This document shows positions 36,431-45,120 of a DNA stretch of 64,000 nucleotides, piece by piece. Under the pieces are notes generated by a model. It was given only the letters and a program-made list of their open reading frames with translations, was not told the DNA's origin and did not search any database. Positions within the stretch are counted from its first letter, which is position 1, and the number at the start of each line of letters is the position of its first letter. The position numbers and the translations under genes are program-made. The DNA is from Curtobacterium sp. MCSS17_015 (GTDB taxonomy: Bacteria; Actinomycetota; Actinomycetes; Actinomycetales; Microbacteriaceae): assembly GCF_003234265.2 (NCBI RefSeq), contig NZ_CP126256.1, positions 2,666,001 to 2,730,000 on the forward strand, in the 5' to 3' direction.

Positions 36431-37417
36431 GTGAGGGGGACGAGGGAGACCATGCACCAGGGGGACGCCGGACGAGGACGACCGGATCGACCGCGACGGG
36501 CTCGACCGCGACCGGGCCGGGTGCTCGGGGCGGTCGTGCTCGCGACGGTCGTGGTTACGACCGCAGCGGGGTGTGCCTTCCTCCGCGGACCCGACGAGCT
36601 GCCCGCACCGAGCCGCAGTGCCACCGCCGACCGGTCGGGTCCGGCACCCGACCCGAGCGTCAGTGCCGAAGCCCGCCGCATCGCGGAGTCCGCGTCACCG
36701 CGGACCCCGACGGCGGTGCCCACCGAGGCCGCCGCGCCGGACCCGACGGTCTCACCGATCCCGGTCGGCACCGTCATCAGCGAGGCGGACGTCGTGACGC
36801 CGAAGGGCAGCGTCCGGTTCCACTACCGCGTGGTCGTCGCCGACGACGGGTACCCCACCGTGCAGTGGTCCGGGTTCTCCTCGACGCTGCCGGTCCCCGT
36901 CGGCACCACCTTCCTCGAGACCCCGCCCTCGGTCGGCGACGGGCTGACCTGGCACGGCGTCGGCGACACCGTGCTCGGGGGCGGCTCCCCCGCGGCCCCC
37001 ACCCCGGCCACGACCGACATGGACCCCGGACGGGTGGACCCGTCGTGGCTCGGCACGCTCGTCGTCTACTCGGCGGCCGAGTCGGCGGGCCCCGACCTGC
37101 CGGTCGAACTCGGGCCGGACAAGGTGCTCGCGGTCGCACCGGTCCGCTGGTCGGTGCCGGCGCGGACGACGAACGTGCACCCCGTCGACGGCGGGGCCCG
37201 TCCGAACGCCACCGGCACGACGAGCAGCGAGGGGTCGACCGACGGGTCGCCGACCGCGTACCGGATCGCGTCGGAGGACCTCATCGCCGCCGTCGCCGAC
37301 CGGCTCGGGCTCACCGTGAAGGACCTGGTCTGGCTGAACCCGGACGTCACCGTGTACGGCGACCAGCAGTACCTGTACGAGGACACCGTGCTGAACCTGG
37401 ACCCGTTCCGGCGGTAG
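36431..37417 (+). CDS. Putative lipoprotein with C-terminal LysM-like segment
   Basis: 328 aa, not assigned to a known family. A basic N-terminus leads to a hydrophobic segment and lipobox-like TAAGC at Cys48. A Pro/Ser/Thr-rich linker follows, then a strand-rich middle domain (about 115-250). The last 50 residues, YRIASEDLIAAVADRLGLT and LVWLNPDV, resemble a LysM-like peptidoglycan-binding fold. GTG 36431 lies 6 nt after TAGGCT (36419-36424); ATG 36452 with a GAGGGAG in front is the alternative. Likely surface-attached. Confidence 0.65.
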   Translation: MRGTRETMHQGDAGRGRPDRPRRARPRPGRVLGAVVLATVVVTTAAGCAFLRGPDELPAPSRSATADRSGPAPDPSVSAEARRIAESASPRTPTAVPTEAAAPDPTVSPIPVGTVISEADVVTPKGSVRFHYRVVVADDGYPTVQWSGFSSTLPVPVGTTFLETPPSVGDGLTWHGVGDTVLGGGSPAAPTPATTDMDPGRVDPSWLGTLVVYSAAESAGPDLPVELGPDKVLAVAPVRWSVPARTTNVHPVDGGARPNATGTTSSEGSTDGSPTAYRIASEDLIAAVADRLGLTVKDLVWLNPDVTVYGDQQYLYEDTVLNLDPFRR

Positions 37418-37443
37418 ACCGGTCGACGCGTCCGGACCGGACG

Positions 37444-37463
37444 GACCCGGACCGCTCCGGGTC
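37444..37463. terminator. Hairpin between convergent lipoprotein and hypothetical genes
   Basis: Perfect 8-bp arms GACCCGGA and TCCGGGTC around CCGC in the 49-bp gap. Confidence 0.55.
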
Positions 37464-37466
37464 GGA

Positions 37467-37982
37467 TCAGGCGCGCTCGGCCCCGCCGTCGTCGTCCCGT
37501 GCGACCGGGCCGGCGTCGAGCACGTCCCCGAGCGCGGACATCCCCGCCCCGTGGTCGGTGTAGCGGCGGACGGTCCGTCGGGCGGCGGCTCGCGCGGCCC
37601 CCGCGAGCCGCTCGTTGCGACGCGCGGCGTCCGCCACCCGGCCCGCGTGCCCGGCGGTCGAGAGCAACACGTTCGCGAACGCCCGGGCGTCACCCTGCTC
37701 GGGGACGCCCGTCACCGTCCAGGCGCTCCGGACCTGCGCGTCCGGCGTCACGCCGCGGCGGGTGCCCATCCGGCGCCAGTCCGACAGCGCGCCCTCGGTC
37801 CGGTCGGCAGCACGGTCCGACTCGGCGGCCCGTTCGGCGTCCGCGGAGCGGCGACGCTCGGGCGCCGGCGCGGCCGATGCCGCCTCGGCCCGCTCGCGGG
37901 CGCCACGGTCGTCACCGCCGGCAGCGGCGATGCGCGCGGCGTGGGCCGCTGCTGCGGCCGCGAGGATCTCGGAACGGTCCAT
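37467..37982 (-). CDS. Ala/Arg-rich hypothetical protein
   Basis: 171 aa of unknown function. The first half is Ala-, Glu- and Arg-rich and helical (ILAAAAAAHAARIAAAGG, RSADAERAAESDRAADR), consistent with coiled coil or disorder. A conserved-looking core follows (WRRMGTRRGVTPDAQVRSAW, ARAFANVLLSTAGHAGRVAD). No signal peptide or TM segment. ATG 37982 lies 6 nt after TACCGT (leaderless). No functional clue from neighbours. Confidence 0.55.
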   Translation of the reverse strand: MDRSEILAAAAAAHAARIAAAGGDDRGARERAEAASAAPAPERRRSADAERAAESDRAADRTEGALSDWRRMGTRRGVTPDAQVRSAWTVTGVPEQGDARAFANVLLSTAGHAGRVADAARRNERLAGAARAAARRTVRRYTDHGAGMSALGDVLDAGPVARDDDGGAERA

Positions 37983-38066
37983 GCGACGACGGTACCCTGC
38001 ACGACCGACGCGCAACGGGCCTCCCGGACCGGATCCGGTCACCGGTCGGCCGACGGACCGACCGCG

Positions 38067-38100
38067 GACGGTGCGCCCACCGGGTGACGGGCGCACCGTC
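38067..38100 (-). terminator. Terminator of the HisD-like/ABC/GH13 operon
   Basis: Perfect 12-bp arms GACGGTGCGCCC (38067-38078) and GGGCGCACCGTC (38089-38100), seven bases past the GH13 stop codon. Confidence 0.75.
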
Positions 38101-38106
38101 ACCGGG

Positions 38107-39786
38107 TCACGTCGTGCGACCGCCGGCCGTGGCGAACCAGACCGCAGCGTCGGCCGCGAGGAGACCGTCCGTGAACGCGCCCGGCACCGACTCGACGAGG
38201 ACGTCGCCGCCTTGCGCGCCCTCCGCTGCCGGCAGCCGGACCGGCTCCGGTCCGAGGTTGCCGACGACGGTGACCCCACCGTTCGACCACGCCAGCACGC
38301 TGCGGGAACCGGTGTCGTGCCAGCGCAGGGTCCCGCCGCCGAGGTCGGCCCGCCGTCGGACGGCGAGCGCCAGTCGGTACATCGCCAGGGTCGAGGTCTC
38401 GTCCTCCTCCTGCGCGGCGACGGCGAACGCGCCGAAGTCAGCCGGTTGCGGCAGCCACGTGTCCGCCGCGGACGAGAAGCCGAAGGACGGCCCGTCGGGC
38501 GTCCACGGGATCGGGACCCGGCACCCGTCGCGGCCCCGGATCCGGTGGCCGGAGCGCTCCCACACCGGGTCCTGGCGCACGGTGTCGGGCAACGTGGTGA
38601 CCTCGGGCAGACCGAGTTCCTCGCCCTGGTACAGGTAGGCGGAACCGGGCAACCCGAGCATGAGGAGCGTCGCGGCCCGGGCACGGCGGAGACCGGTGGC
38701 ACGGTCCGGCTGCGGGTCGTCGACGCCCACGCCGGCCTCGAGCTCGACCGGGCCGTCGTAGCCGAACCGGCTCGCGTGCCGCATGACGTCGTGGTTCGAG
38801 AGCACCCAGGTGGTCGGGGCGCCCACGGCGTCGTTCGCCGCGATGCTCGTGTCGACGTTCGCCCGGATCGCGGCCGCGTCCCACGGGAGCGACAGGTAGG
38901 CGAAGTTGAAGGCCTGGTGCATCTCGTCCGACCGGACGATCCGGGCCGCGCGCTCCGGTGGGAGCCACGCCTCGGCGCACAGGATGCGCGGGCCCTCGTA
39001 CTCGTCGAGGATCCGCCGCCACTCGCGGAAGACCTCGTGGATGCCCTCCTGGTCCCACATCGGCGGCATCACGCCGTCGACGGGTTCCACGACGCCGTGC
39101 GTCGCGTGCGGCCAGTCCGGGAGGCCCGGGGCCTTGACGATCGCGTCGCACACGTCGACGCGGAACCCGTCCACTCCGCGGTCGAGCCAGAAGCGCAGCG
39201 TCGTCTCGAACTCCCGGTGCACCCGGGGGTCGTCCCAGTTCCAGTCGGGCTGCTCGGGCGCGAAGAGGTGCAGGTACCACTGGCCGGGGGTGCCGTCCGA
39301 CTCGGTGACGCGGGTCCACGCCGGGCCCTCGAACATCGACTGCCAGTCGTTCGGCGGGAGTTCGCCGTGTTCGCCGCGCCCGTCGCGGAAGTGGAACATG
39401 CCACGTTCGGGACTGCCCGGGTCGGCGGCCAGCGCGGCACGGAAGAGCACGTGCTGGTCCGAGCAGTGGTTCGGGACGAGGTCGGCGATGACCCGCAGCC
39501 CGAGCTCGTGGGCTCGCGCGAGCAGGGCGTCTGCGTCGGGGAGGGTGCCGTACACGGGGTCGACGTCCCGGTAGTCGGCCACGTCGTAGCCGCCGTCGGC
39601 CTGCGGGGACGGGTAGAACGGCGACAGCCAGACCGCGTCGGCGCCGAGCGCGGCGACGTGGTCCAGCCGCGCCGTGATCCCGGCGAGGTCACCGGTCCCG
39701 TCACCGTCGAGGTCGGCGAACGACCGCGGGTAGACCTGGTAGATGACGGCGGTGCGCCACCAGTCGGTTCCGTCGGGGGTCGTCAT
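38107..39786 (-). CDS. GH13 alpha-glucosidase-type enzyme
   Basis: 559-aa GH13 enzyme (cytosolic, no signal peptide). Catalytic residues: nucleophile D211 in DGFRVDVCDAI, acid/base E272 in LCAEAWL, transition-state stabiliser D333 in SNHDV. IYQVYPRSFADLDGDGTGDL places it with oligo-1,6-glucosidase/trehalulose-type enzymes (GH13 alpha-glucosidases). Last gene of a six-gene operon; its ATG overlaps the amidase stop by four bases, so it probably acts on a glucoside brought in by the transporter above. Confidence 0.92.
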   Translation of the reverse strand: MTTPDGTDWWRTAVIYQVYPRSFADLDGDGTGDLAGITARLDHVAALGADAVWLSPFYPSPQADGGYDVADYRDVDPVYGTLPDADALLARAHELGLRVIADLVPNHCSDQHVLFRAALAADPGSPERGMFHFRDGRGEHGELPPNDWQSMFEGPAWTRVTESDGTPGQWYLHLFAPEQPDWNWDDPRVHREFETTLRFWLDRGVDGFRVDVCDAIVKAPGLPDWPHATHGVVEPVDGVMPPMWDQEGIHEVFREWRRILDEYEGPRILCAEAWLPPERAARIVRSDEMHQAFNFAYLSLPWDAAAIRANVDTSIAANDAVGAPTTWVLSNHDVMRHASRFGYDGPVELEAGVGVDDPQPDRATGLRRARAATLLMLGLPGSAYLYQGEELGLPEVTTLPDTVRQDPVWERSGHRIRGRDGCRVPIPWTPDGPSFGFSSAADTWLPQPADFGAFAVAAQEEDETSTLAMYRLALAVRRRADLGGGTLRWHDTGSRSVLAWSNGGVTVVGNLGPEPVRLPAAEGAQGGDVLVESVPGAFTDGLLAADAAVWFATAGGRTT

Positions 39787-40631
39787 GCGGTCGGCACCTT
39801 CCGTGCGTAGAGCTCGGGGCGGCGGTCCCCGATCCAGTCGTTGTGCGGGCTCGTCGACTTGTCGCGTGCGAGGGCCGGGAAGACGTCGACCGTGATCGCG
39901 GTCGCGCCCGCGCCGGCCTCGGTCTCGGCGGCGACCCAGCCGAACTGGTCGACGATGACGCTCGCCTCGTTCCAGTCCTGCCCGCGCTCGGTGCCGGCCC
40001 GGTCACAGCACGCGATGAACACGCCGTTGGTCCGGGCTGCGGCCTGCGCGGCGATCACCTCGGCCACACGGTCGCGGTCCGGGTGGTCGCCGACCGGCCA
40101 GTTCGTCGGCACGGCGATGAGGTCGGCGCCGGCGAGCGCGAGCATCCGCGGCATCTCCGGGAACTCCATGTCGTAGCAGACGAGGACGCCGATCCGCCCG
40201 TGCGCGGTCTCGACGACGGGAGGCGCGGCGTCGCCCGGCGTGAAGACGAGCGTCTCTCGGTCCCACAGGTGCGTCTTCCGGTAGACGGTCCGGACCCCCG
40301 TGCGGTCCACCACCGCGACGCTGTTGCGCAGCACCCGTCCGTCCCGTTCGCAGAAGCCCACGACGACGACGGTCTCCGTCCCCCCGAGGAGTCCCGCGAT
40401 CCTGGTGAACAGCGGGTCCGCCGGCGTGACGGCGACCGCCGCCGCCTCGTCGGCGTCGCGGAACACGTACCCGCTCGTCGCCAGCTCCGGCAGGACGAGC
40501 AGGTCGACACCGTCGACGACCGCCCGCTCGACCGCGTCGAGGACCGCCCTGCTGTTGCCGTCGAGGTCGCCGAGCACCGGGGCGAGCTGGTCGCACCGGA
40601 TGCGGGCCACGCCGGTCCCCCCGGCCGTCAC
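39783..40631 (-). CDS. Carbon-nitrogen hydrolase (nitrilase superfamily amidase)
   Basis: 282-aa nitrilase-superfamily enzyme. The Glu-Lys-Cys triad is complete: E49 in LLVLPELATSGYVF, K119 in VYRKTHLWDRE, C152 in LVCYDMEFPE. It hydrolyses a C-N bond (amide or carbamoyl) in the cytosol; the substrate is not evident. The GTG start overlaps the permease stop (GTGA) and its end overlaps the GH13 start, so it is locked into the same operon as the sugar transporter. The combination is unusual. Confidence 0.88.
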   Translation of the reverse strand: MTAGGTGVARIRCDQLAPVLGDLDGNSRAVLDAVERAVVDGVDLLVLPELATSGYVFRDADEAAAVAVTPADPLFTRIAGLLGGTETVVVVGFCERDGRVLRNSVAVVDRTGVRTVYRKTHLWDRETLVFTPGDAAPPVVETAHGRIGVLVCYDMEFPEMPRMLALAGADLIAVPTNWPVGDHPDRDRVAEVIAAQAAARTNGVFIACCDRAGTERGQDWNEASVIVDQFGWVAAETEAGAGATAITVDVFPALARDKSTSPHNDWIGDRRPELYARKVPTA

Positions 40632-41428
40632 TTGACCGCGCCTTCCGTCAGCCCGGTGATGAGTCGGCGCTGGAGCAGGACGTAGGCGACGACGATCGGC
40701 AGGGCGACGAGCACCGCGGCGGCGGCGGTGACGTCGGGCTGCGCGCCGTGCTGGGCTCCGGAGAAGAAGGACAGCGACAGCGGTGCCGTCTGGACGGCCT
40801 CGTTCTGCGGCACCAGCACGAGCGCGAGCAGGAACTCGTTCCACGTGAACAGGAACAGGATCGTCGCGAGCGTCGCCACGGCCGGCAGCGCGACCGGTGT
40901 CAGCACGCTCCGGAGGATCCGGAAGCGGGAGGCACCGTCGATCCGAGCGGCCTCGAGCAGCTCCCCCGGCACCGACGCGAAGAACGAGCGCATCCAGAAG
41001 ACCCCGAGCGGCACCGACAACCCGATCTGCGGGAGGATGAGCGCCCAGTACGTGTCGACCAGGCCCCAGCCCGCGAGCATCTGGTACAGCGGCAGCACGG
41101 TGACCTCGTACGGCAGGACGAGCCCGACGAGCAGCAGACCGAGCAGCAGCCGGCCACCGGGCACCCGCATGTGCGCCAGGGCGTACCCGGCCAGGCAGGC
41201 GACCGCGGCGGTGACGGCGACCACGGTGACGGCGACGATCGCGCTGGAGACGAGCGCGGATGCGAAGCCGCCCTGCGTCCACGCGTCGGCGTAGTTGTCG
41301 AAGCCGATCCCGCCGTCGTCCCCGCTCAGCGAGGTGACGATCACCGACGCGAGCGGGAACACCGCGACGAGCGCGGCGACGACGAGCACGGCGTGGGTGA
41401 CGAGGGTCTCACTGCGGGCGACCTTCAC
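40628..41428 (-). CDS. Sugar-type ABC transporter permease (MalG-like)
   Basis: 266-aa permease with six transmembrane segments. EAA loop LEAARIDGASRFRILRSVL (about 159-177) and the family ending TGLTEGAVK are clear. GTG 41428 overlaps the stop of the partner permease by four bases (GTGA), and its stop overlaps the amidase start. Shorter at the N-terminus than the partner at 19068-19964. Confidence 0.9.
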   Translation of the reverse strand: MKVARSETLVTHAVLVVAALVAVFPLASVIVTSLSGDDGGIGFDNYADAWTQGGFASALVSSAIVAVTVVAVTAAVACLAGYALAHMRVPGGRLLLGLLLVGLVLPYEVTVLPLYQMLAGWGLVDTYWALILPQIGLSVPLGVFWMRSFFASVPGELLEAARIDGASRFRILRSVLTPVALPAVATLATILFLFTWNEFLLALVLVPQNEAVQTAPLSLSFFSGAQHGAQPDVTAAAAVLVALPIVVAYVLLQRRLITGLTEGAVK

Positions 41429-42363
41429 GACGCCGCTCCCTTCCGCTCGCGGAGGGCGAGCTGCACGATGCCGACGACCACCAGGATGAGCACCGTCAGC
41501 ACCACGGCGAGCGCGGAGGCCTGCCCGAGCGCACGGTCCTGGAACGCGTCCTGGTACACGAACACGCTCGGCACCGTGGTCGAGGTCCCGGGACCGCCGC
41601 GCGTGGTGTTCCAGATGAGGTCGAAGTTCCGGAGTGCGAACGTGATGGTCAGGATGAGCGCGATGGAGATCTGCGGGCGCAGGGCGGGCAGCGTGATCGA
41701 CGTGAACTCCCGGATCGCTCCGGCACCGTCGAGCCGGGCCGCCTCGTAGAGGGACCGGTCGATCGTGGCGATGCCGGCCAGGAAGAGCACCATGCACAGC
41801 CCGTACTCGACCCAGGTCCCGATGAGGCCGATTGACGGCAGCGCCGTGCCGAAGTCACCGAGCCAGCTGCGCGCGAGACCGCCGAGGCCGACGGCGCGGA
41901 GTGCGTCGTTGACGGGCCCGTCCTCGGCCAGGAGCCCGCGCCAGGCCACGGCGACGACGACGCTCGAGAGGATCTGCGGCAGGAACAGCACCGCGCGGAA
42001 GACCGTCAGTCCGTGGATGCGGATGCGCGACATCGCCCCGGCGAGCAGCAGCCCGACCAGGACGGGCAGCGCGGCGTAGAAGACCAGCAGCACGGCCGAG
42101 TGACCGAGGGCCTGGCGGAGGTCGGCGTCCGCGAACACCTCGGCGTAGTTCGACAGGCCGGCGGGGGTCGCGACGCTGATGCCGTCCCAGTCGTAGAACG
42201 AGATCCGGACCGACTGGACGATCGGCACCACGACGAACACGACGAAGAACGCCAGCGCCGGGGCGACGTACAGGAGGGAACTCCAGCTGACACGGGTGGC
42301 GGCCGGGCGACGTCGACGCGACGTCGCCCGGCCGGTCCCGCGCTCGGCGAGCGTGGTGGCCAT
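41425..42363 (-). CDS. Sugar-type ABC transporter permease (MalF-like)
   Basis: 312-aa permease, six transmembrane helices, EAA loop YEAARLDGAGAIREFTSITL (about 211-230). It starts one base after the solute-binding protein stop. The cluster holds no ATPase gene, so a shared ATPase must energise the transporter. Confidence 0.9.
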   Translation of the reverse strand: MATTLAERGTGRATSRRRRPAATRVSWSSLLYVAPALAFFVVFVVVPIVQSVRISFYDWDGISVATPAGLSNYAEVFADADLRQALGHSAVLLVFYAALPVLVGLLLAGAMSRIRIHGLTVFRAVLFLPQILSSVVVAVAWRGLLAEDGPVNDALRAVGLGGLARSWLGDFGTALPSIGLIGTWVEYGLCMVLFLAGIATIDRSLYEAARLDGAGAIREFTSITLPALRPQISIALILTITFALRNFDLIWNTTRGGPGTSTTVPSVFVYQDAFQDRALGQASALAVVLTVLILVVVGIVQLALRERKGAAS

Positions 42364-42364
42364 G

Positions 42365-43696
42365 TCAGCCGTGCGCCTTCGCCCAGGTGCGCTGGACCGT
42401 CTCGGTGAAGTCGGCCGGGGTCGTCCGACCGGCCATCACCTCCTGCAGCGCGCCGCCCATCTCCGTGAGCATGTCCGTGGTGCTCCAGTCGTAGTAGCCG
42501 ACCTGGGTGCCCGCGGCGATCGTGTCCTTCAGCGCGGTCAGGGTCTGCTCCTGGAGCGGGTCCTGGGAGCTGACGCCGTCGGTGACGACGGGCAGCCGAC
42601 CGGTGTCGAGGATCCACTGGCCGACCTCGGGGGTGTGCATCATCCCGAGGAACGCGATGGCGGCCTCCTGGTGCTGGGACTTGCTGCTGATGTGCCACGG
42701 AGACGCGGTGGCACCGACGCCGCCGGACGTCAGCGGGGCGAATCCGAAGGAGTCCGAGTCGAGCGAGGCACCGTTCCACGAGCCGCCGACGAAGAACACG
42801 CCGGTGCCGTCGGCGTAGCGGGCGATGGCGTCCTCGTTGCTCAGCCCGTCGTAGCCGGACCCGAAGTAGCCCTTCTCGGCCCAGTCGTGCATGGTCTGGG
42901 CGGCTTCCTCGTTGCCCTCGGTCGCGAAGGTCGAGCCCGACTTCCCACCGATCCAGGCGGCGATCGACGACGGGTCCTGCTTCGTCGCGGCGATGTCCGA
43001 GAAGACGTGGGTGGCGGCGTACTGGTCGGAGTTGCCGAGCATGATCGGCTGCTCGCCCGCTGCCTCCGCCGTCGCGAGGTCCTGCTCGAGGTCGTCGATC
43101 GACGTCGGCGGTTCGAGCCCGAGGTCGTCGAGCTTCTGCTTGTCGTAGTAGATGCCCTGCACCTCGCTGATCACGGACATGCCGTACAGCGTGCCCGAGC
43201 CGAACGCGGTGCCGTCGTCGTTCCAGCGCGCGGGCCCGAGGGTCGACGCCCCGGTGCCGTTCGACCAGCCGTACACCTCGGCGACGTCGTCGAGCGGTCG
43301 GACGAGGTCGCCCTTGACGAGCGCGCCGTTCACGGCGTATCCGATGTTGCCCTGGAAGAGGTCCGGGGCGTTCGCCGAGTTCGCGGCGTTCACCACGGTG
43401 GCGATGAGGTCGTCGAAGCTCTTGTACGTGATCTCGACGTCGACGTCGGGGTAGGCCTTCTCGTAGGCCGGGACGAGCTTCTCCATGAGCGGCTTCTCGG
43501 CGACGTCGGCCCACATCGTCAGGGTCGTGTCACCGTCGACGTCCGACGCGGCGATCTTCTTCGTGATCTCGGGCTGGTCGACCTGCCCGACGGGCCCGCC
43601 GGAGCCGGGCGCCGAGCACCCGGTGAGGGCGACGACGAGGCCGATGACGGGCACCGTGGCGAGGAGGCCTCGACGGCGTGCGGCTGGTGTGGTCAT
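42365..43696 (-). CDS. ABC transporter substrate-binding lipoprotein
   Basis: 443-aa family 1 solute-binding protein. Signal peptide RRRGLLATVPVIGLVVALTGC with the lipobox Cys27. Mature domain shows TLTMWADVAEKPLMEKLVPA, NAPDLFQGNIGYAVNG and SWNGASLDSDSFGFAP typical of carbohydrate-binding members. ATG 43696 has GGAAG about 8 nt upstream. It follows the HisD-like gene by two bases and is therefore in the same operon. Confidence 0.9.
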   Translation of the reverse strand: MTTPAARRRGLLATVPVIGLVVALTGCSAPGSGGPVGQVDQPEITKKIAASDVDGDTTLTMWADVAEKPLMEKLVPAYEKAYPDVDVEITYKSFDDLIATVVNAANSANAPDLFQGNIGYAVNGALVKGDLVRPLDDVAEVYGWSNGTGASTLGPARWNDDGTAFGSGTLYGMSVISEVQGIYYDKQKLDDLGLEPPTSIDDLEQDLATAEAAGEQPIMLGNSDQYAATHVFSDIAATKQDPSSIAAWIGGKSGSTFATEGNEEAAQTMHDWAEKGYFGSGYDGLSNEDAIARYADGTGVFFVGGSWNGASLDSDSFGFAPLTSGGVGATASPWHISSKSQHQEAAIAFLGMMHTPEVGQWILDTGRLPVVTDGVSSQDPLQEQTLTALKDTIAAGTQVGYYDWSTTDMLTEMGGALQEVMAGRTTPADFTETVQRTWAKAHG

Positions 43697-43698
43697 GG

Positions 43699-45048
43699 TC
43701 ACTTCCGGGTCGTGAGTGCAGGGTCGGGGGAGGTGGAGCGGGTGAGCCGTGCGGTCCGCAGGGTGGCGGTGGCGCGGTGGGCGGACATGCCCTCGCTGGC
43801 CGAGATCACGTCGACGGCGTCCGCGAGTTCGGGGGTGGCCTCGCGGGCGATGTGCTGGAAGGTGAGCGGCTTGAGGAACCGGGACACCGACAGACCGGCG
43901 CTGTGCTTGGCGCCACCGGCGGTCGGGAGGGTGTGGTTCGTGCCCGCCATGCCCTTGTCCGAGTAGGCGACCGTGCTCCACGTGCCGATGAACAGTGAAC
44001 CGTAGTTCGTGAGGTGGTCGTGGTACCAGGCGTCCTCGGCGGTCTGCACCTCGAGGTGTTCCGGTGCGAACTCGTCCATGACGGCAGCGGCGGACTCGCG
44101 GTCCTCGACGAGCACGACCGAGCCGTGGTCGCGCCAGGCGGGTCCGCAGATCTCGTTCGTGGACAGGGTCGGCAGCTGGCGCTCCACCTCGGCGATGACG
44201 GCCTCGCCCAGCGCCCGCGACGTGGTGACGAGCGCGGCCGGCGAGTTCGGTCCGTGCTCGGCCTGACCGAGCAGGTCGGCGGCCACGAGTTCCGGGTCGG
44301 CGGTCTCGTCCGCGATCACGGCGACCTCGGACGGCCCGGCCAGCAGGTCGATGGCGACGGCACCGAAGAGTTGGCGCTTCGCCTCGGCGACGAAGGCGTT
44401 GCCGGCCCCGACGATCATGTCGACCGGAGCGGCACCGAGCAGGCCGAACGCCATCGCGGCGAGCGCCTGGACGCCACCGACGACGAACAGCCGGTCGACG
44501 CCGGAGACGTACGCCGCGTACGCCACTGCGGCGTTGACCCCGCCGTCGGGCTGCGGCGGGGTGCAGGCCACGACGGTCGGGACGCCGGCGGCCTTCGCGA
44601 CGCCGACGCTCATGAAGGCGCTGGCGGTGAGGGGGAAGCGCCCGGCCGGCAGGTACGCGCCGACACTGCCGACCGGGACGTAGCGCTGTCCCACGGTGAG
44701 CCCGGGGACGAGTTCTGCGGAGAAGTCGACGAGGTGCTCGCGCTGCAGCCGCGCGAACTGCTGCGTCCGTGCGGCACCGAGTTCGATGGCCGCGCGGAGC
44801 TCCGGGGTGAGCCGGTCGCCGGTCGCGGCGAGTTCCTCGGCGCTGAGCTCGACGACGTCGGCGTGGTCGAGTTCGCGGGCGTACCGGCGGACCGCCTCGA
44901 GTCCGTCGCGCTCGATCTCGGCGAGCATCGCGGCGACCCGCTCGGCGACGGCGGGGTCGCGCTGGGCTTCGGGGGCGTCCACGGCCGGGGCCTTGAGGAA
45001 CGAGAACCGGTCGGCGTTGTCCGCCACGAAACGAGGGCTGAGCTTCAT
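43699..45048 (-). CDS. Histidinol dehydrogenase family enzyme, catabolic paralogue
   Basis: 449-aa HisD-fold dehydrogenase. Zinc/substrate residues are conserved: Q and H in LLGQAEHGPNS (about 270), GPSEVAVIAD, FAPEHLE, and the C-terminal His in AGTNHTLPTAGGAKHSAGL. Oxidises a primary alcohol to an acid in two NAD-dependent steps. It is not in a his operon; it heads a transporter/amidase/GH13 operon divergent from a LysR gene. Relatives used in catabolism (HpsN, for sulfopropanediol) make a role on a small polyol or amino alcohol likely. The substrate is unknown. Confidence 0.85.
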   Translation of the reverse strand: MKLSPRFVADNADRFSFLKAPAVDAPEAQRDPAVAERVAAMLAEIERDGLEAVRRYARELDHADVVELSAEELAATGDRLTPELRAAIELGAARTQQFARLQREHLVDFSAELVPGLTVGQRYVPVGSVGAYLPAGRFPLTASAFMSVGVAKAAGVPTVVACTPPQPDGGVNAAVAYAAYVSGVDRLFVVGGVQALAAMAFGLLGAAPVDMIVGAGNAFVAEAKRQLFGAVAIDLLAGPSEVAVIADETADPELVAADLLGQAEHGPNSPAALVTTSRALGEAVIAEVERQLPTLSTNEICGPAWRDHGSVVLVEDRESAAAVMDEFAPEHLEVQTAEDAWYHDHLTNYGSLFIGTWSTVAYSDKGMAGTNHTLPTAGGAKHSAGLSVSRFLKPLTFQHIAREATPELADAVDVISASEGMSAHRATATLRTARLTRSTSPDPALTTRK

Positions 45049-45091
45049 GCAGACGACCCTGCCCGGGCTGCTCCACAAGGACAAGGCCAGA

Positions 45092-45104
45092 TGATCCACG
45101 ATCA
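45092..45104. promoter_or_regulatory. LysR-type operator (T-N11-A)
   Basis: TGATC-CAC-GATCA is a perfect 5-bp dyad of exactly T-N11-A form in the 72-bp gap between the LysR gene and the HisD-like operon. It sits just upstream of the LysR -10 (TAGGGT, 45109-45114). Confidence 0.65.
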
Positions 45105-45120
45105 GCCATAGGGTTTCCCT

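Noticed and set aside
43699..45048. Calling the HisD-like gene hisD of histidine biosynthesis
   Set aside because: No other his gene is near, and it heads a transporter operon with a LysR. A catabolic paralogue is more likely.
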